This document shows, piece by piece, positions 41,712 to 50,051 of a stretch of DNA of 64,000 nt; within the stretch, counting starts at the first letter, position 1, and each line of letters begins with the position of its first letter. A program made the position numbers and the translations under genes. Source of the stretch: Sphingobacteriaceae bacterium (lineage in GTDB: Bacteria > Bacteroidota > Bacteroidia > Sphingobacteriales > Sphingobacteriaceae); NCBI GenBank assembly GCA_029266635.1, contig JAQSWM010000010.1:46230-110229 (forward strand), read 5' to 3'. The notes beneath the pieces were generated by a model. That model worked only from the letters and a program-made list of their open reading frames with translations. It did no database searches and was not told where the DNA came from.

Positions 41712-44700
41712 TTAAACGTCCAGATGATATCCAGCTCTTAAGATCACCGGCCCAACCAGGCCCGACTCCAGCAAAGGCGAATCTTTAGTAAAATGCTTCC
41801 ACGTAGTAAATGCTACTCTCGTGCTCTTCGGCTTCGGCTCGTCTTTAAGATACCACTCCGGGATTTCTGCTATTCCACCTGTAGCTTCCGGAGCATCCCG
41901 CACTTCTTTATTGTCTGCTAAGGCTTTATCAGCCGCCCTGCCATAGACGTATTCTGCAGGTTGCTGTTCGTCGCCGATGAGCCTGTTAGGCCAGAGGTTA
42001 GTAACTTCAACAACAAGCGTATTTTTACCCGCAACAACATCTCCGGTTACCTCAACAGAATATGGTGCCTTCCAGACAATGCCTTTGTCTTTGCCATTAA
42101 TTTTTACTTCTGCTAATACTTCCACCCGGCCTAAGTCCAGGAAGAGCCGATGACCTTTCTTCAGCCAGCCGGACGGCACCTCAAACTGCCTGGTGTAAGT
42201 GACAGTGCCCGAAAAGTATTTTACCCCATCAACAGGGTGCTTGTGAAGCGAAATCAAAGTTGCTAATTGTATTTGCATAGGAGCTCCGTGGTCGGGCGGA
42301 AAGTTCAGATTCCATTTATTGCTCAAGTTGATTGGTGCCGGAATATCTGTTACTTGTAGCGGCTTTGCAAGGGCACCGCGTTTCAGGGTATAAGCTCCAT
42401 TCTGATTGAACAAAATACCTTTTTTGCCGGTGAACAATTGTACCGGCAGCGGCGCAGATGGCGCAGGCACCGCCACTGATGCCATTTGGCTGATCTGTGC
42501 AGCAGAAAGTGCGCTGCCCGTTACTTTCAACCCCACAACATCCCCTTCAAAAAGCCATGCACTTGCATCCTGCTCATAATCGCCTTCGCCGGGATGAACA
42601 AGGTTAGGCGACTTTGTGCCTGTTTTTAAAAGTTTGCCGTTCACAAATATGGAAGGCACTCCGCTATTGTGAACCAGTGCGAGGTGTGTCCATCCCGACA
42701 AAGCAACTGGAACAGTCAAAACCGATTTTAGATATCCCGATGTCCGCTCGCATAAAATGATGCCGTTGCGTGCCACCACTAAACCGCAGGCAGAATGGCC
42801 TTTGCCATACAGCAATTCGCCTTTCGGTGGATAAAGAAGATAGCTCGAAATCTGCTTTCCTATAAATTCTCCATCCAGCTTATCATCAGTTTCCGGCTTC
42901 ACCCAGGCGGTTATAGAAAAAGAGCTTGTTAAGTTGTTGTACTTTCCTCGCTTCGGCTCTGCAAAACGCTGCATTGAAACTAAGGCTTTGCCTTGTCTTT
43001 CTACCGATGTCACAGCATTTGCGTTTGCTGGCTTTCTGAACACTACGAAGCAGGAACCGTAAGGATCAAGCTGCATGGGTACAGTTGTAATCGATCCTGC
43101 CGTTTGATAAACACTTATTGGCGTGATTTGACCTGTGGCAGCATCCCACAACTCAGGCTGCCGGCCCGACACTCGGAAGCTTGCTGTTATCTCTTCTGTA
43201 GTGCGGCGGCGGTTTGCCACGAAGTACACATCTGCATCATCAATTCTCCGATGAATGTAGTTGATAAGGGCATCGCCCGAACGGGAGAAGAATTCCGCAT
43301 CAGGATAGATTTTCAGGCTTTCCAGGATCGGCCGAAGAGGCTGTTGCGAATACACAAGCCCGGTACCAACCCTGCGGCCCGCCTGAGCAGATTTTAGATT
43401 AGTTCCCCAAAGCGCTTCGACTAATTGAGTTAATTGCTGTTCCTCTTTAGCTGAATTGTTAAGCCCGGGAGTTGTCTTTGGCGGGTTGCCGATCAAGATC
43501 ATCCCTTTATGTACGAGTTCGCTTATTCGCTGGAGAGTTTCGAGGCTCATTGCAGGTTTAGGCACAAGGACCAGCACTTTGTAAGTCACGCCATCAGGTA
43601 AAACAATGCTATTTCCTTTGATAGCCACGCGAGTGAGCAATCCTTCCTTATTTGTTCTGTCCCAATCATATCCAACCGGTGGCTTTGGCTCAAACTCTAC
43701 CATCCTGGAAAGATCATCGCCCGGCTGGTCCTCACCGCCAAAATAGAGTATATCGGCACAAAACAGTCCGCGTTGCAATAGCGCCTGGCTCCTCCCGATG
43801 TAGTTCAACCAGGCTTTACTTTGTTCGAACCAGGTATTCGTACGGTCAAAATGGAAGCCGTGTGGGCCCATTGTCATGCCCGGTTTTACGGTGCTGTGTG
43901 GCTGGTGAGCATAGCGGTGGAAGATAAAACGGTTGAGCCCGTAGGTCATCATCAGATCGCCCTGTCCCTTTAGGGAATATGGGTACTCCTGCCACTTGGA
44001 ATGGGCGGGGTCGCCTGTGTATGATTCTGCGCCTACTATCTGCAAGCCATCCATCCGCTTTCCAAACACATGTGATATGGAAGAGGCCAGTTTGAGCGAG
44101 GGCAGAAAAAACGGCCCTCTGATCCAAAACTCACCCATAGGGATATCTGTTTTTGAACCAGCTTCTATTTGATCAAAAGGACCACCGCGATAAGGCTCGG
44201 TGTAGCTGATGATGTTGTGTTCTTTGCATAACTCGTCAAAATAGCCGTAGTAATTCGCAGCCATTAAGTCGGCGTGAGTCTTCCTAAAATCATAGTAGAA
44301 ACGCTCCGTATCATCGGCGCTGCCAACAATCCTGCCGGCAACAGCGGGCAGATAAGAGAGCAGCGGGTAGCCCCTGCGGGCTTCGAATTCCTGAGGGAGC
44401 TTTGGCGTCCAGTTCTGCAAACCAACCTCATAGCTGTCTATTAACATCCCGATTTTGCTTGACTTTACCCACTTCTGGAAGGTTGGCATCAGGTGCTCAA
44501 ATACCTTATCGAAATGAAACTTGAAGGCTTCGCGGCTGTACTTATCGCACTCTAAGCCAGTTCCACTTTTTGGAGGAGCATGGTTTATTTGCTCGATAAC
44601 TGTATGCCCGATGCGCAGGATAGTCCACTTGCCTGCAGGCGCATCCCAGGTCAGATTCCCACTTGCATCCATGTTTTCCCGTAGATCAATCACGGTTTCA

Positions 44701-45395
44701 GGATTTACAACAGCATCAGAGCTAAGGTTATCACTGGGTTTAACTCCCTTGCCTTTTCCGCCCGGCATTTTTACCAAAGATTTCTTTGGGAAGTTAGCTT
44801 TGTCTTTCCAGTCAGCAAGCACACTGATTTGTCCGGACTGCTCACCGCTTAAAGTTGGATAAGCAATTACATAGGTGTCCTGATAGTAGTTTAGCAGCGC
44901 AGCAGGTTTTGGCAAAATCAATTTAATCTGCTGCCCTCCATCCACAAAAGTTTCGCTCCAGGTTATTTGCTGCATTCCAACCTCAGGCGTTATCCACGGT
45001 CCAGCCGTTGACGACCAGCCGGGACAGTTGTGCATGTCGAATTGTAGGCCGAGCCGTCCTGCTTCGTTGATTGCGTGCCGTGTGAGGTCATTCCACTCCT
45101 CGCTCAAGTAATTTACCGGTCCGGCGGGAATGCCATCGCCGACATTAAAACATTGTACACCGCCTACGCCCACACGCTGCATAGCCTCGAGATCAAGAGT
45201 TATCCCTTTGCGGGAGATATTGCCGTTCATCCAATGCCACCAGGTAAATGGCTTTGACACATTTGCAGGATTTACGAATGCCTTTTCGAGATCGTTGGCC
45301 GTCGTTGGCATGAACGAATTGATTATACCTGAAGGAGTAACAATGGTAACAAAACTGGCAGCGCTGGCAGTTTTTAAAAAGGAACGTCGTTTCAT
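41712..45395 (-). CDS. GH106-type alpha-L-rhamnosidase with LamG-like insertion
   Basis: The 1227-residue exported protein has a Tat-like leader (MKRRSFLKTASAASFV). The GH106 catalytic region opens with FTWWHWMNGNISRKGITLDLEAM and continues with GLQFDMHNCPGWSSTAGPW, the family's typical N-terminal motifs. Around residues 820-970 a concanavalin/LamG-like domain is inserted (SSFSITAWVKPETDDKLDGEF and GWTHLALVHNSGVPSIFVNGK). A C-terminal galactose-binding-like domain (GHRLFLDLGRVEVLAEVKING) follows. It should release rhamnose from rhamnogalacturonan or similar plant glycans. The GH28/GH105 genes 3 kb away fit pectin use. Confidence 0.88.
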   Translation of the reverse strand: MKRRSFLKTASAASFVTIVTPSGIINSFMPTTANDLEKAFVNPANVSKPFTWWHWMNGNISRKGITLDLEAMQRVGVGGVQCFNVGDGIPAGPVNYLSEEWNDLTRHAINEAGRLGLQFDMHNCPGWSSTAGPWITPEVGMQQITWSETFVDGGQQIKLILPKPAALLNYYQDTYVIAYPTLSGEQSGQISVLADWKDKANFPKKSLVKMPGGKGKGVKPSDNLSSDAVVNPETVIDLRENMDASGNLTWDAPAGKWTILRIGHTVIEQINHAPPKSGTGLECDKYSREAFKFHFDKVFEHLMPTFQKWVKSSKIGMLIDSYEVGLQNWTPKLPQEFEARRGYPLLSYLPAVAGRIVGSADDTERFYYDFRKTHADLMAANYYGYFDELCKEHNIISYTEPYRGGPFDQIEAGSKTDIPMGEFWIRGPFFLPSLKLASSISHVFGKRMDGLQIVGAESYTGDPAHSKWQEYPYSLKGQGDLMMTYGLNRFIFHRYAHQPHSTVKPGMTMGPHGFHFDRTNTWFEQSKAWLNYIGRSQALLQRGLFCADILYFGGEDQPGDDLSRMVEFEPKPPVGYDWDRTNKEGLLTRVAIKGNSIVLPDGVTYKVLVLVPKPAMSLETLQRISELVHKGMILIGNPPKTTPGLNNSAKEEQQLTQLVEALWGTNLKSAQAGRRVGTGLVYSQQPLRPILESLKIYPDAEFFSRSGDALINYIHRRIDDADVYFVANRRRTTEEITASFRVSGRQPELWDAATGQITPISVYQTAGSITTVPMQLDPYGSCFVVFRKPANANAVTSVERQGKALVSMQRFAEPKRGKYNNLTSSFSITAWVKPETDDKLDGEFIGKQISSYLLYPPKGELLYGKGHSACGLVVARNGIILCERTSGYLKSVLTVPVALSGWTHLALVHNSGVPSIFVNGKLLKTGTKSPNLVHPGEGDYEQDASAWLFEGDVVGLKVTGSALSAAQISQMASVAVPAPSAPLPVQLFTGKKGILFNQNGAYTLKRGALAKPLQVTDIPAPINLSNKWNLNFPPDHGAPMQIQLATLISLHKHPVDGVKYFSGTVTYTRQFEVPSGWLKKGHRLFLDLGRVEVLAEVKINGKDKGIVWKAPYSVEVTGDVVAGKNTLVVEVTNLWPNRLIGDEQQPAEYVYGRAADKALADNKEVRDAPEATGGIAEIPEWYLKDEPKPKSTRVAFTTWKHFTKDSPLLESGLVGPVILRAGYHLDV

Positions 45396-45421
45396 GAATT
45401 GAGCTTATGAGAAGATATTAG

Positions 45422-45618
45422 TTAGAATTGGTTCTCTAAGCTAAGAAAAGACTTTTGCTCGCCGCCACGCAATATGGCCTGTAATTTGTCTGATACAGTT
45501 CCTCTGGGAGTGGATGAGATGTAAGCGGGAGCTGTGTTCAAGCGATTTACATTAGCCGTATCGCCTGTGTAAAAAGCCCTGCCTGCCTTGCTTCGGCAAA
45601 GCGAACAAACCATTGCAT
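45422..45618 (-). pseudogene. Decayed GIY-YIG endonuclease remnant (second unit)
   Basis: The first bases match the start of the GIY-YIG gene of the neighbouring unit exactly (ATGCAATGGTTTGT), then diverge. A shifted frame reads RSKAGRAFYTGDTANVNRL, matching the RSK-x-x-G-x-FY-x-G-x-T pattern of GIY-YIG nucleases, then ends in scrambled sequence. The reading frame is broken after the fifth codon. I interpret it as the oldest, most decayed copy of a [tRNA-Asp + GIY-YIG] unit. Confidence 0.6.
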
Positions 45619-45653
45619 AACAAAAAAGCCCTTCAATTATGGAGAGCTGTCTG

Positions 45654-45750
45654 CGGACCGGACGGGACTCGAACCCGTCTCGGCTAAGCCGAGACCGTGA
45701 CAGGGCGGCATTCTACCCATTCAGGATATTTGACGGCTGAACTATCAGCC
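45654..45750 (-). pseudogene. tRNA-Asp-like pseudogene
   Basis: On the minus strand the anticodon arm CCGCCCTGTCACGG (anticodon GTC), T arm, 3' acceptor strand and discriminator G are kept from tRNA-Asp. The 5' acceptor strand is GGCTGAT and cannot pair with CCGGTCC. The D loop carries about 17 extra bases, and the variable region is replaced by a perfect 19-base palindrome (45677-45695). It cannot fold as a tRNA. Its 5' part doubles as the last codons of the GIY-YIG reading frame, whose stop TAG falls in the D arm. Confidence 0.75.
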
Positions 45751-45975
45751 ACTTCAGATACTTTCGGTTTTGCCTTTTCAACATCATCTCACGCTTAAGC
45801 GCATCTGTTTTTGATCGTGTAACTCCACGTATACCAGCTCCCAAGGCGTTTTAGATGAAGTATATCGCGATAAACCAGAGTTGTGTTCCGATAAACGTTT
45901 TAGATAGTCAGAGGTATAGCCTTTGTAAAAAATACCGTCGACTTTGCTTCTGATGATGTATACAAACCATTGCAT
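45713..45975 (-). pseudogene. GIY-YIG endonuclease gene, frameshifted
   Basis: The frame starts MQWFVYIIRSKVDGIFYKGYTSDYL at ATG 45975, with the GIY-YIG variant VYI...FYKGYT and the next motif RLSEHNSG. It runs to ELHDQ and then shifts: the usual C-terminus DALKREMMLKRQNRKYLKWLI is found in the next frame, so one base has been lost near 45811-45815. In the uncorrected frame a stop comes at 45784. After correction the protein would be about 87 residues, the normal length for this UPF0213-like group, and would end at a TAG inside the tRNA-like sequence. It lies 35 bases after tRNA-Asp, in the same direction. Confidence 0.75.
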
Positions 45976-46010
45976 AACAAAAAAGCCCTTCAATTATGAA
46001 GAGCTTTCTG

Positions 46011-46084
46011 CGGACCGGACGGGACTCGAACCCGCGACCTCCGCCGTGACAGGGCGGCATTCTAACCAGCTGAACTACCGGTCC
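46011..46084 (-). tRNA. tRNA-Asp (anticodon GTC)
   Basis: All arms fold: acceptor GGACCGG/CCGGTCC with discriminator G; D stem GTTC/GAAT; anticodon stem CCGCC/GGCGG with loop CTGTCAC; variable AGGTC; T arm with TTCGAGT. CCA is not encoded. The 3' half is repeated 357 bp downstream in the damaged copy. A consensus Bacteroidota promoter lies just upstream. Confidence 0.97.
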
Positions 46085-46101
46085 TTTTCCTTTCGGGAGT
46101 G

Positions 46102-46132
46102 CAAATATAGCTTCTTAAACCTACTTGCCAAA
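46102..46132 (-). promoter_or_regulatory. Promoter of tRNA-Asp
   Basis: On the minus strand a TTTG (46129-46132) and TATATTTG (46102-46109) are spaced by 19 bases. Both boxes and the spacing match the Bacteroidota TTTG-N19-TAnnTTTG consensus exactly. The start point would fall about 12 bases before the mature tRNA 5' end. Confidence 0.8.
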
Positions 46133-46211
46133 TAAAATGTGCAATTTAATTACTACGGACATTCCGATGAACCTGCACCTTCAACCTTACGCCTTCTGTC
46201 TCAAAACCTTA

Positions 46212-47282
46212 TTACGCTGCTCCCTCTTTCATCTTCTCAGCATTCTCGGCAAACTGTAGTGCATCAATAATCTCCTGGATGTCGCCGTCCATAATTGCAG
46301 GCAAGTTATAGAGCGTGAGCCCGATACGATGTTCCGTAACCCGACCCTGCGGATAATTATAGGTGCGGATTTTTGCAGACCTATCGCCGGTTGAAACCAT
46401 AGATTTCCGTTTGGCAGCTATGTCGCCACTCTGCTTCTGCACCTCTAAATCGTACAATTTAGTACGCAGCATCTCCATTGCACGCTCTCTGTTGCCCAGT
46501 TGCGACCGCTCAATCTGGCAAACCACCACCATCCCGGTAGGCCTGTGGGTAAGCTGCACCTTAGTTTCCACCTTGTTTACGTTCTGACCACCTGCGCCGC
46601 CCGATCTGGAAGTCTGCAAATCGATATCAGCGGGATTCAGGTAAAAATCAATTTCCTCAACCTCAGCTAAAACCGCCACCGAAGCTGCCGAGGTATGAAC
46701 TCTGCCTTGCGTCTCCGTATCAGGCACACGCTGCACCCGATGCACGCCCGATTCATATTTCAACTGCCCGTAGACATCCTCACCCGTAACTTTTAAAATA
46801 ACTTCTTTGTAACCGCCCGCGGTGCCTTCAGTTACATCAACAACTTCAGTCTTCCAGCCTTTGGTTTCAAAATAACGGGTGTACATCCGGTAAAGATCAC
46901 CGGCAAAAAGCGCAGCTTCGTCGCCTCCCGTGCCGCCGCGGATTTCGATTACAGCATTCTTCGCGTCTTCCGGATCTTTCGGTATCAGCATCAGCCTTAC
47001 CCGTTCTTCAAGTTCATCCCGTTTAACAATCAGCTCATCCAGATCGGCTTTTGCCATTTCCTTCAACTCGGCATCCTTTTCGTTCGCAAGGATATCCTTG
47101 TTGGTTTCAATGTTGCTAAGGATGTTTTGATACACCTTGTACTCATCAACAATCTTCCCTAAATCTTTATAATCCTTATTCAGCTGAGCAAAACGCTTCA
47201 TGTCGCTCATTGTGCTTGGATCGCTCAACTCCCGCTCAACTTCTTCCCAGCGTTGCTTTATAGCTTCTAACTTATCTATCAT
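46212..47282 (-). CDS. prfA: Peptide chain release factor 1
   Basis: RF1 ends translation at UAA and UAG. The 356-residue protein is full length. The stop-codon recognition tripeptide is PDT, in [16 protein letters not shown], where RF2 would have SPF. The peptidyl-hydrolysis motif GGQ is in [16 protein letters not shown]. The N-terminal helical domain and C-terminal domain are complete. Upstream on the minus strand a TATTTTTG -7-like box (47325-47332) and a small GCAGCA/TGCTGC hairpin (47299-47315) precede the start. Confidence 0.97.
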   Translation of the reverse strand: MIDKLEAIKQRWEEVERELSDPSTMSDMKRFAQLNKDYKDLGKIVDEYKVYQNILSNIETNKDILANEKDAELKEMAKADLDELIVKRDELEERVRLMLIPKDPEDAKNAVIEIRGGTGGDEAALFAGDLYRMYTRYFETKGWKTEVVDVTEGTAGGYKEVILKVTGEDVYGQLKYESGVHRVQRVPDTETQGRVHTSAASVAVLAEVEEIDFYLNPADIDLQTSRSGGAGGQNVNKVETKVQLTHRPTGMVVVCQIERSQLGNRERAMEMLRTKLYDLEVQKQSGDIAAKRKSMVSTGDRSAKIRTYNYPQGRVTEHRIGLTLYNLPAIMDGDIQEIIDALQFAENAEKMKEGAA

Positions 47283-47360
47283 GGTTCAATAATTTTCGGC
47301 AGCACCAAATGCTGCGAAAGCCTGCAAAAATATAGCTTTTTCTTGAAGATGAGGATGCCC

Positions 47361-48170
47361 TTATCGGATGTTTGCTTTCACGGAGTACAGGTAAACGGAT
47401 TTGCCGCTTCTCAGTGCAATTATTTTGGTCCCAAGCGATGCCTGTATGACCTGTTCGTCCACCGGAAGGTGAAACTCTGCTGGTTCGTAGGTTTGTGTAT
47501 CGAGGCTTACAAGGGTGTTCTCCCTTAAATACAGAATCTTGTTTTCTCTTGCCTCGAAATAATTCAGTGGTTCAATACGAATAGTTTTCAGGTACGCACC
47601 AAACCTGTCAAATTGCAGAATTCCTATTTTCGGATCATAAAGGTAAACGAACTGACCGTTCGCCTGGAGCAAAGTAGGCTGAAGAGCTTTCCCGATCACC
47701 TGGTACATATTGCCGCTTCTTTGCAAATCTTCAAAGTTGTTGCTGATCCTGTGCAGTTCGAAATTTGCCTGATCGAAATACCAAAACCCATTGGTGCTCG
47801 ACAGAGATGCAAGTGTGACCTGCCGGGATGCATCCGAAAACCGGTAACGTGAAATTTCACTCAGGTTGTTGTTAAGCACAACTATCTGCTGCAGCCCGGG
47901 ATAGAAAAGCAAAGTGCGCAGAGGATCTGAGGCATCCACAAATCCTGCTTTTCCAAAAGCCTTATTGCTGTAGCGCCACATCAACTTTCCCGAAGCGTTG
48001 TACTTTAACAGTTCATCTTTAGGCGTGATCAAATATGTATTATCCAGGTTATCTACCGCGATAAACTTAGCCGCAGTATCAATCGGTGCAATCAGGGCGA
48101 AATCCTGCGCAACAGCCATCTTCCCCAACAGAACAAATAGAACAAAGAAACACCAGCGTAATATCATCAT
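47361..48170 (-). CDS. Hypothetical secreted beta-propeller-like protein
   Basis: This 269-residue protein has a signal peptide (CFFVLFVLLGKMAVAQ) and then repeated short beta-strand units of 40-50 residues such as KFIAVDNLDNTYLITPKDELLKYNASG and LLQANGQFVYLYDPKIGILQFDRFG. This pattern suggests a five- or six-bladed propeller. I see no catalytic motif. It follows the pattern of a small exported protein encoded upstream of prfA on the same strand, 78 bases away. Function unknown. Confidence 0.75.
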   Translation of the reverse strand: MMILRWCFFVLFVLLGKMAVAQDFALIAPIDTAAKFIAVDNLDNTYLITPKDELLKYNASGKLMWRYSNKAFGKAGFVDASDPLRTLLFYPGLQQIVVLNNNLSEISRYRFSDASRQVTLASLSSTNGFWYFDQANFELHRISNNFEDLQRSGNMYQVIGKALQPTLLQANGQFVYLYDPKIGILQFDRFGAYLKTIRIEPLNYFEARENKILYLRENTLVSLDTQTYEPAEFHLPVDEQVIQASLGTKIIALRSGKSVYLYSVKANIR

Positions 48171-48375
48171 GAATCCAGATCAAATGTACGGCACTCCACA
48201 GATTTAATAACAGATAAAATTCGCCGTGTTGAAGCCCGAACCGGGAACGATTGCATAAATAATTAGCAGTAAACCAGCTTTTTTACGTTCTAATCTCTGT
48301 AAAATTGTTCCAATAACTAACCTGGCATGGGTTCATTGCCCCTCCTGCAATGTCCCTGTAGCTGAACCACTAATT

Positions 48376-50049
48376 ATGAAGATTAAGCTCTTAATACTTG
48401 TTCTTATCAGTTTTGTGTTTTACACCATTGCAGTTAATGCGCAAGGAAAAACGGGCAAGCCATATTCTTTTTCAAATCTTCCTGTTGTTAAAAAAGTTTC
48501 ATTTAAAAAAGACACCTTCAATATTCTTAAATACGCAGCCAAATCTGATGCGCAGGCACTGAACACCACCAGCATTAATGCGGCTATTGCCGATTGCAGC
48601 AAAAAAGGTGGCGGTGTGGTAGTGATACCTGCGGGATTATTCATTAGTGGTCCCGTAGAGCTGAAAAGCAATGTAAACCTGCACCTAAACAGTGGTGCAC
48701 TCCTCCAATTCACATCCGATTTTGACCAGTACCCACTTGTTGAAGGCAACTGGGAAGGGTTGCCACAGATGCGGAATCAATCGCCAATTTGGGCAACCAA
48801 TCAGCAAAACATTGCAATTACCGGACAAGGGATTATTGATGGCTCGGGCGATGCGTGGCGAATGGTGAAAAACGATAAATTAACTGCCAGCCAGTGGAAA
48901 ACGCTCGTGGCTTCCGGCGGGATGGTGAGTGCAGATCAGAAGACCTGGTACCCATCCAAAAAATCATTTGCAGGTTCTGAAATTAAGAACCCTGGTGTGA
49001 TTTCTCCCGAAAAAACTCCTGAGTTCTACAACTCAGTAAAAGATTTCCTCCGTCCAAATCTTATGGTGCTGAACAACTGCCGGCAGATATTGTTGGAAGG
49101 CGTTACATTCCAGAACTCGCCGGCCTGGTGCCTTCACCCGCTGATGTGCCAGGATCTAACAGTTAGAAATGTGACTGCAAAAAACCCGTGGTACGCTCAA
49201 AATGGCGATGGCATTGACTTGGAATCGTGCAAGAACGTGCTGATTGAAGGAAGTACGTTTGATGTTGGCGATGACGGGATTTGTATCAAATCGGGGCGTG
49301 ATGAAGCGGGCAGGAAACGCGGTATGCCGACAGAGAACGTGATAGTCCGCAATTCGAAAGTGTATCACGCTCATGGCGGATTTGTGATTGGCAGCGAAAT
49401 GTCGGGCGGAGCGAAGAATATTTTTGTTTCAAACTGCACGTTTGACGGTACCGATATTGGCCTGCGCTTCAAAACAACCCGCGGCCGTGGCGGTGTGGTA
49501 GAGAAGATATTCGTGAAAGACATTGTAATGAAAGACATCCCGGGCGAAGCCATCCTGTTTGACATGTATTATGCCGCCCAGGACCCCGTCCCGCTTGCCG
49601 GTGAAAAACGCGACGCTCCAAAAGTCCAGCTTTTCCCGGTTACCGAGGCTACTCCTGTGTTTAAAGATTTTCACATTAACAATATCGTTTGCAACGGCGC
49701 TTCAAAAGCTATCTTTATCCGTGGCTTGCCTGAGATGAATATCGCGGACATTTACCTGGAGAATATTGACATTAAAGCTAAACAGGGGATTGACTTGCAG
49801 GAAGCAAAAAACATTTCGCTCAAAAATGTAAACGTGATAACCGACAACAAAAAGCCTGTTGTTAGTATTCAGAACGCAAGTGTGATTTCAATAGACAATC
49901 TGAATTACAAAGATGACTCTGAAGTGCTTTTCAATATTACCGGAGAAAAAAGCAAAGCTATAAGCGTTAAAAACACCGATACCTCAAAAGCAAAAAGCAA
50001 AGTGAGATACGGCGAAGGCACATGCAACAGCGCACTTGAAATGAAATAA
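48376..50049 (+). CDS. Glycoside hydrolase family 28 (polygalacturonase-like)
   Basis: GH28 enzymes cut galacturonan or rhamnogalacturonan backbones. The 557-residue protein has a signal peptide ending near AVNAQ and a right-handed beta-helix. The family's catalytic motifs are all present: NGDGIDLES (N-x-D), VGDDGICIKSG (DD), HGGFVIGSE (G-H-G-like) and LRFKTTRGRGG (R-x-K). The periplasmic or secreted enzyme feeds galacturonate to the UxaCBA enzymes encoded downstream. It is the first gene of a five-gene co-directional run. Confidence 0.93.
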   Translation: MKIKLLILVLISFVFYTIAVNAQGKTGKPYSFSNLPVVKKVSFKKDTFNILKYAAKSDAQALNTTSINAAIADCSKKGGGVVVIPAGLFISGPVELKSNVNLHLNSGALLQFTSDFDQYPLVEGNWEGLPQMRNQSPIWATNQQNIAITGQGIIDGSGDAWRMVKNDKLTASQWKTLVASGGMVSADQKTWYPSKKSFAGSEIKNPGVISPEKTPEFYNSVKDFLRPNLMVLNNCRQILLEGVTFQNSPAWCLHPLMCQDLTVRNVTAKNPWYAQNGDGIDLESCKNVLIEGSTFDVGDDGICIKSGRDEAGRKRGMPTENVIVRNSKVYHAHGGFVIGSEMSGGAKNIFVSNCTFDGTDIGLRFKTTRGRGGVVEKIFVKDIVMKDIPGEAILFDMYYAAQDPVPLAGEKRDAPKVQLFPVTEATPVFKDFHINNIVCNGASKAIFIRGLPEMNIADIYLENIDIKAKQGIDLQEAKNISLKNVNVITDNKKPVVSIQNASVISIDNLNYKDDSEVLFNITGEKSKAISVKNTDTSKAKSKVRYGEGTCNSALEMK

Positions 50050-50051
50050 CA

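Larger units (their letters stand above)
45605..46064. repeat. Tandem duplication of the [tRNA-Asp + GIY-YIG] unit
   Basis: Bases 45605-45677 and 45962-46034 match over 73 positions with two mismatches, a 357-bp period. This covers the start of the GIY-YIG gene, the spacer and the tRNA 3' half. A second exact match of 21 bases (45695-45715 and 46044-46064) covers the anticodon arm. The 8-base shift between the two matches is caused by a palindromic insertion in the left copy. Confidence 0.85.

Noticed and set aside
45654..45750. A second functional tRNA-Asp gene
   Set aside because: The 5' acceptor strand cannot pair with the 3' strand and both D and variable regions carry insertions, so it cannot fold as a tRNA.
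48171..48375. Riboswitch or operator upstream of the pectin operon
   Set aside because: No recognisable riboswitch fold or palindromic operator could be supported in these 205 bases.
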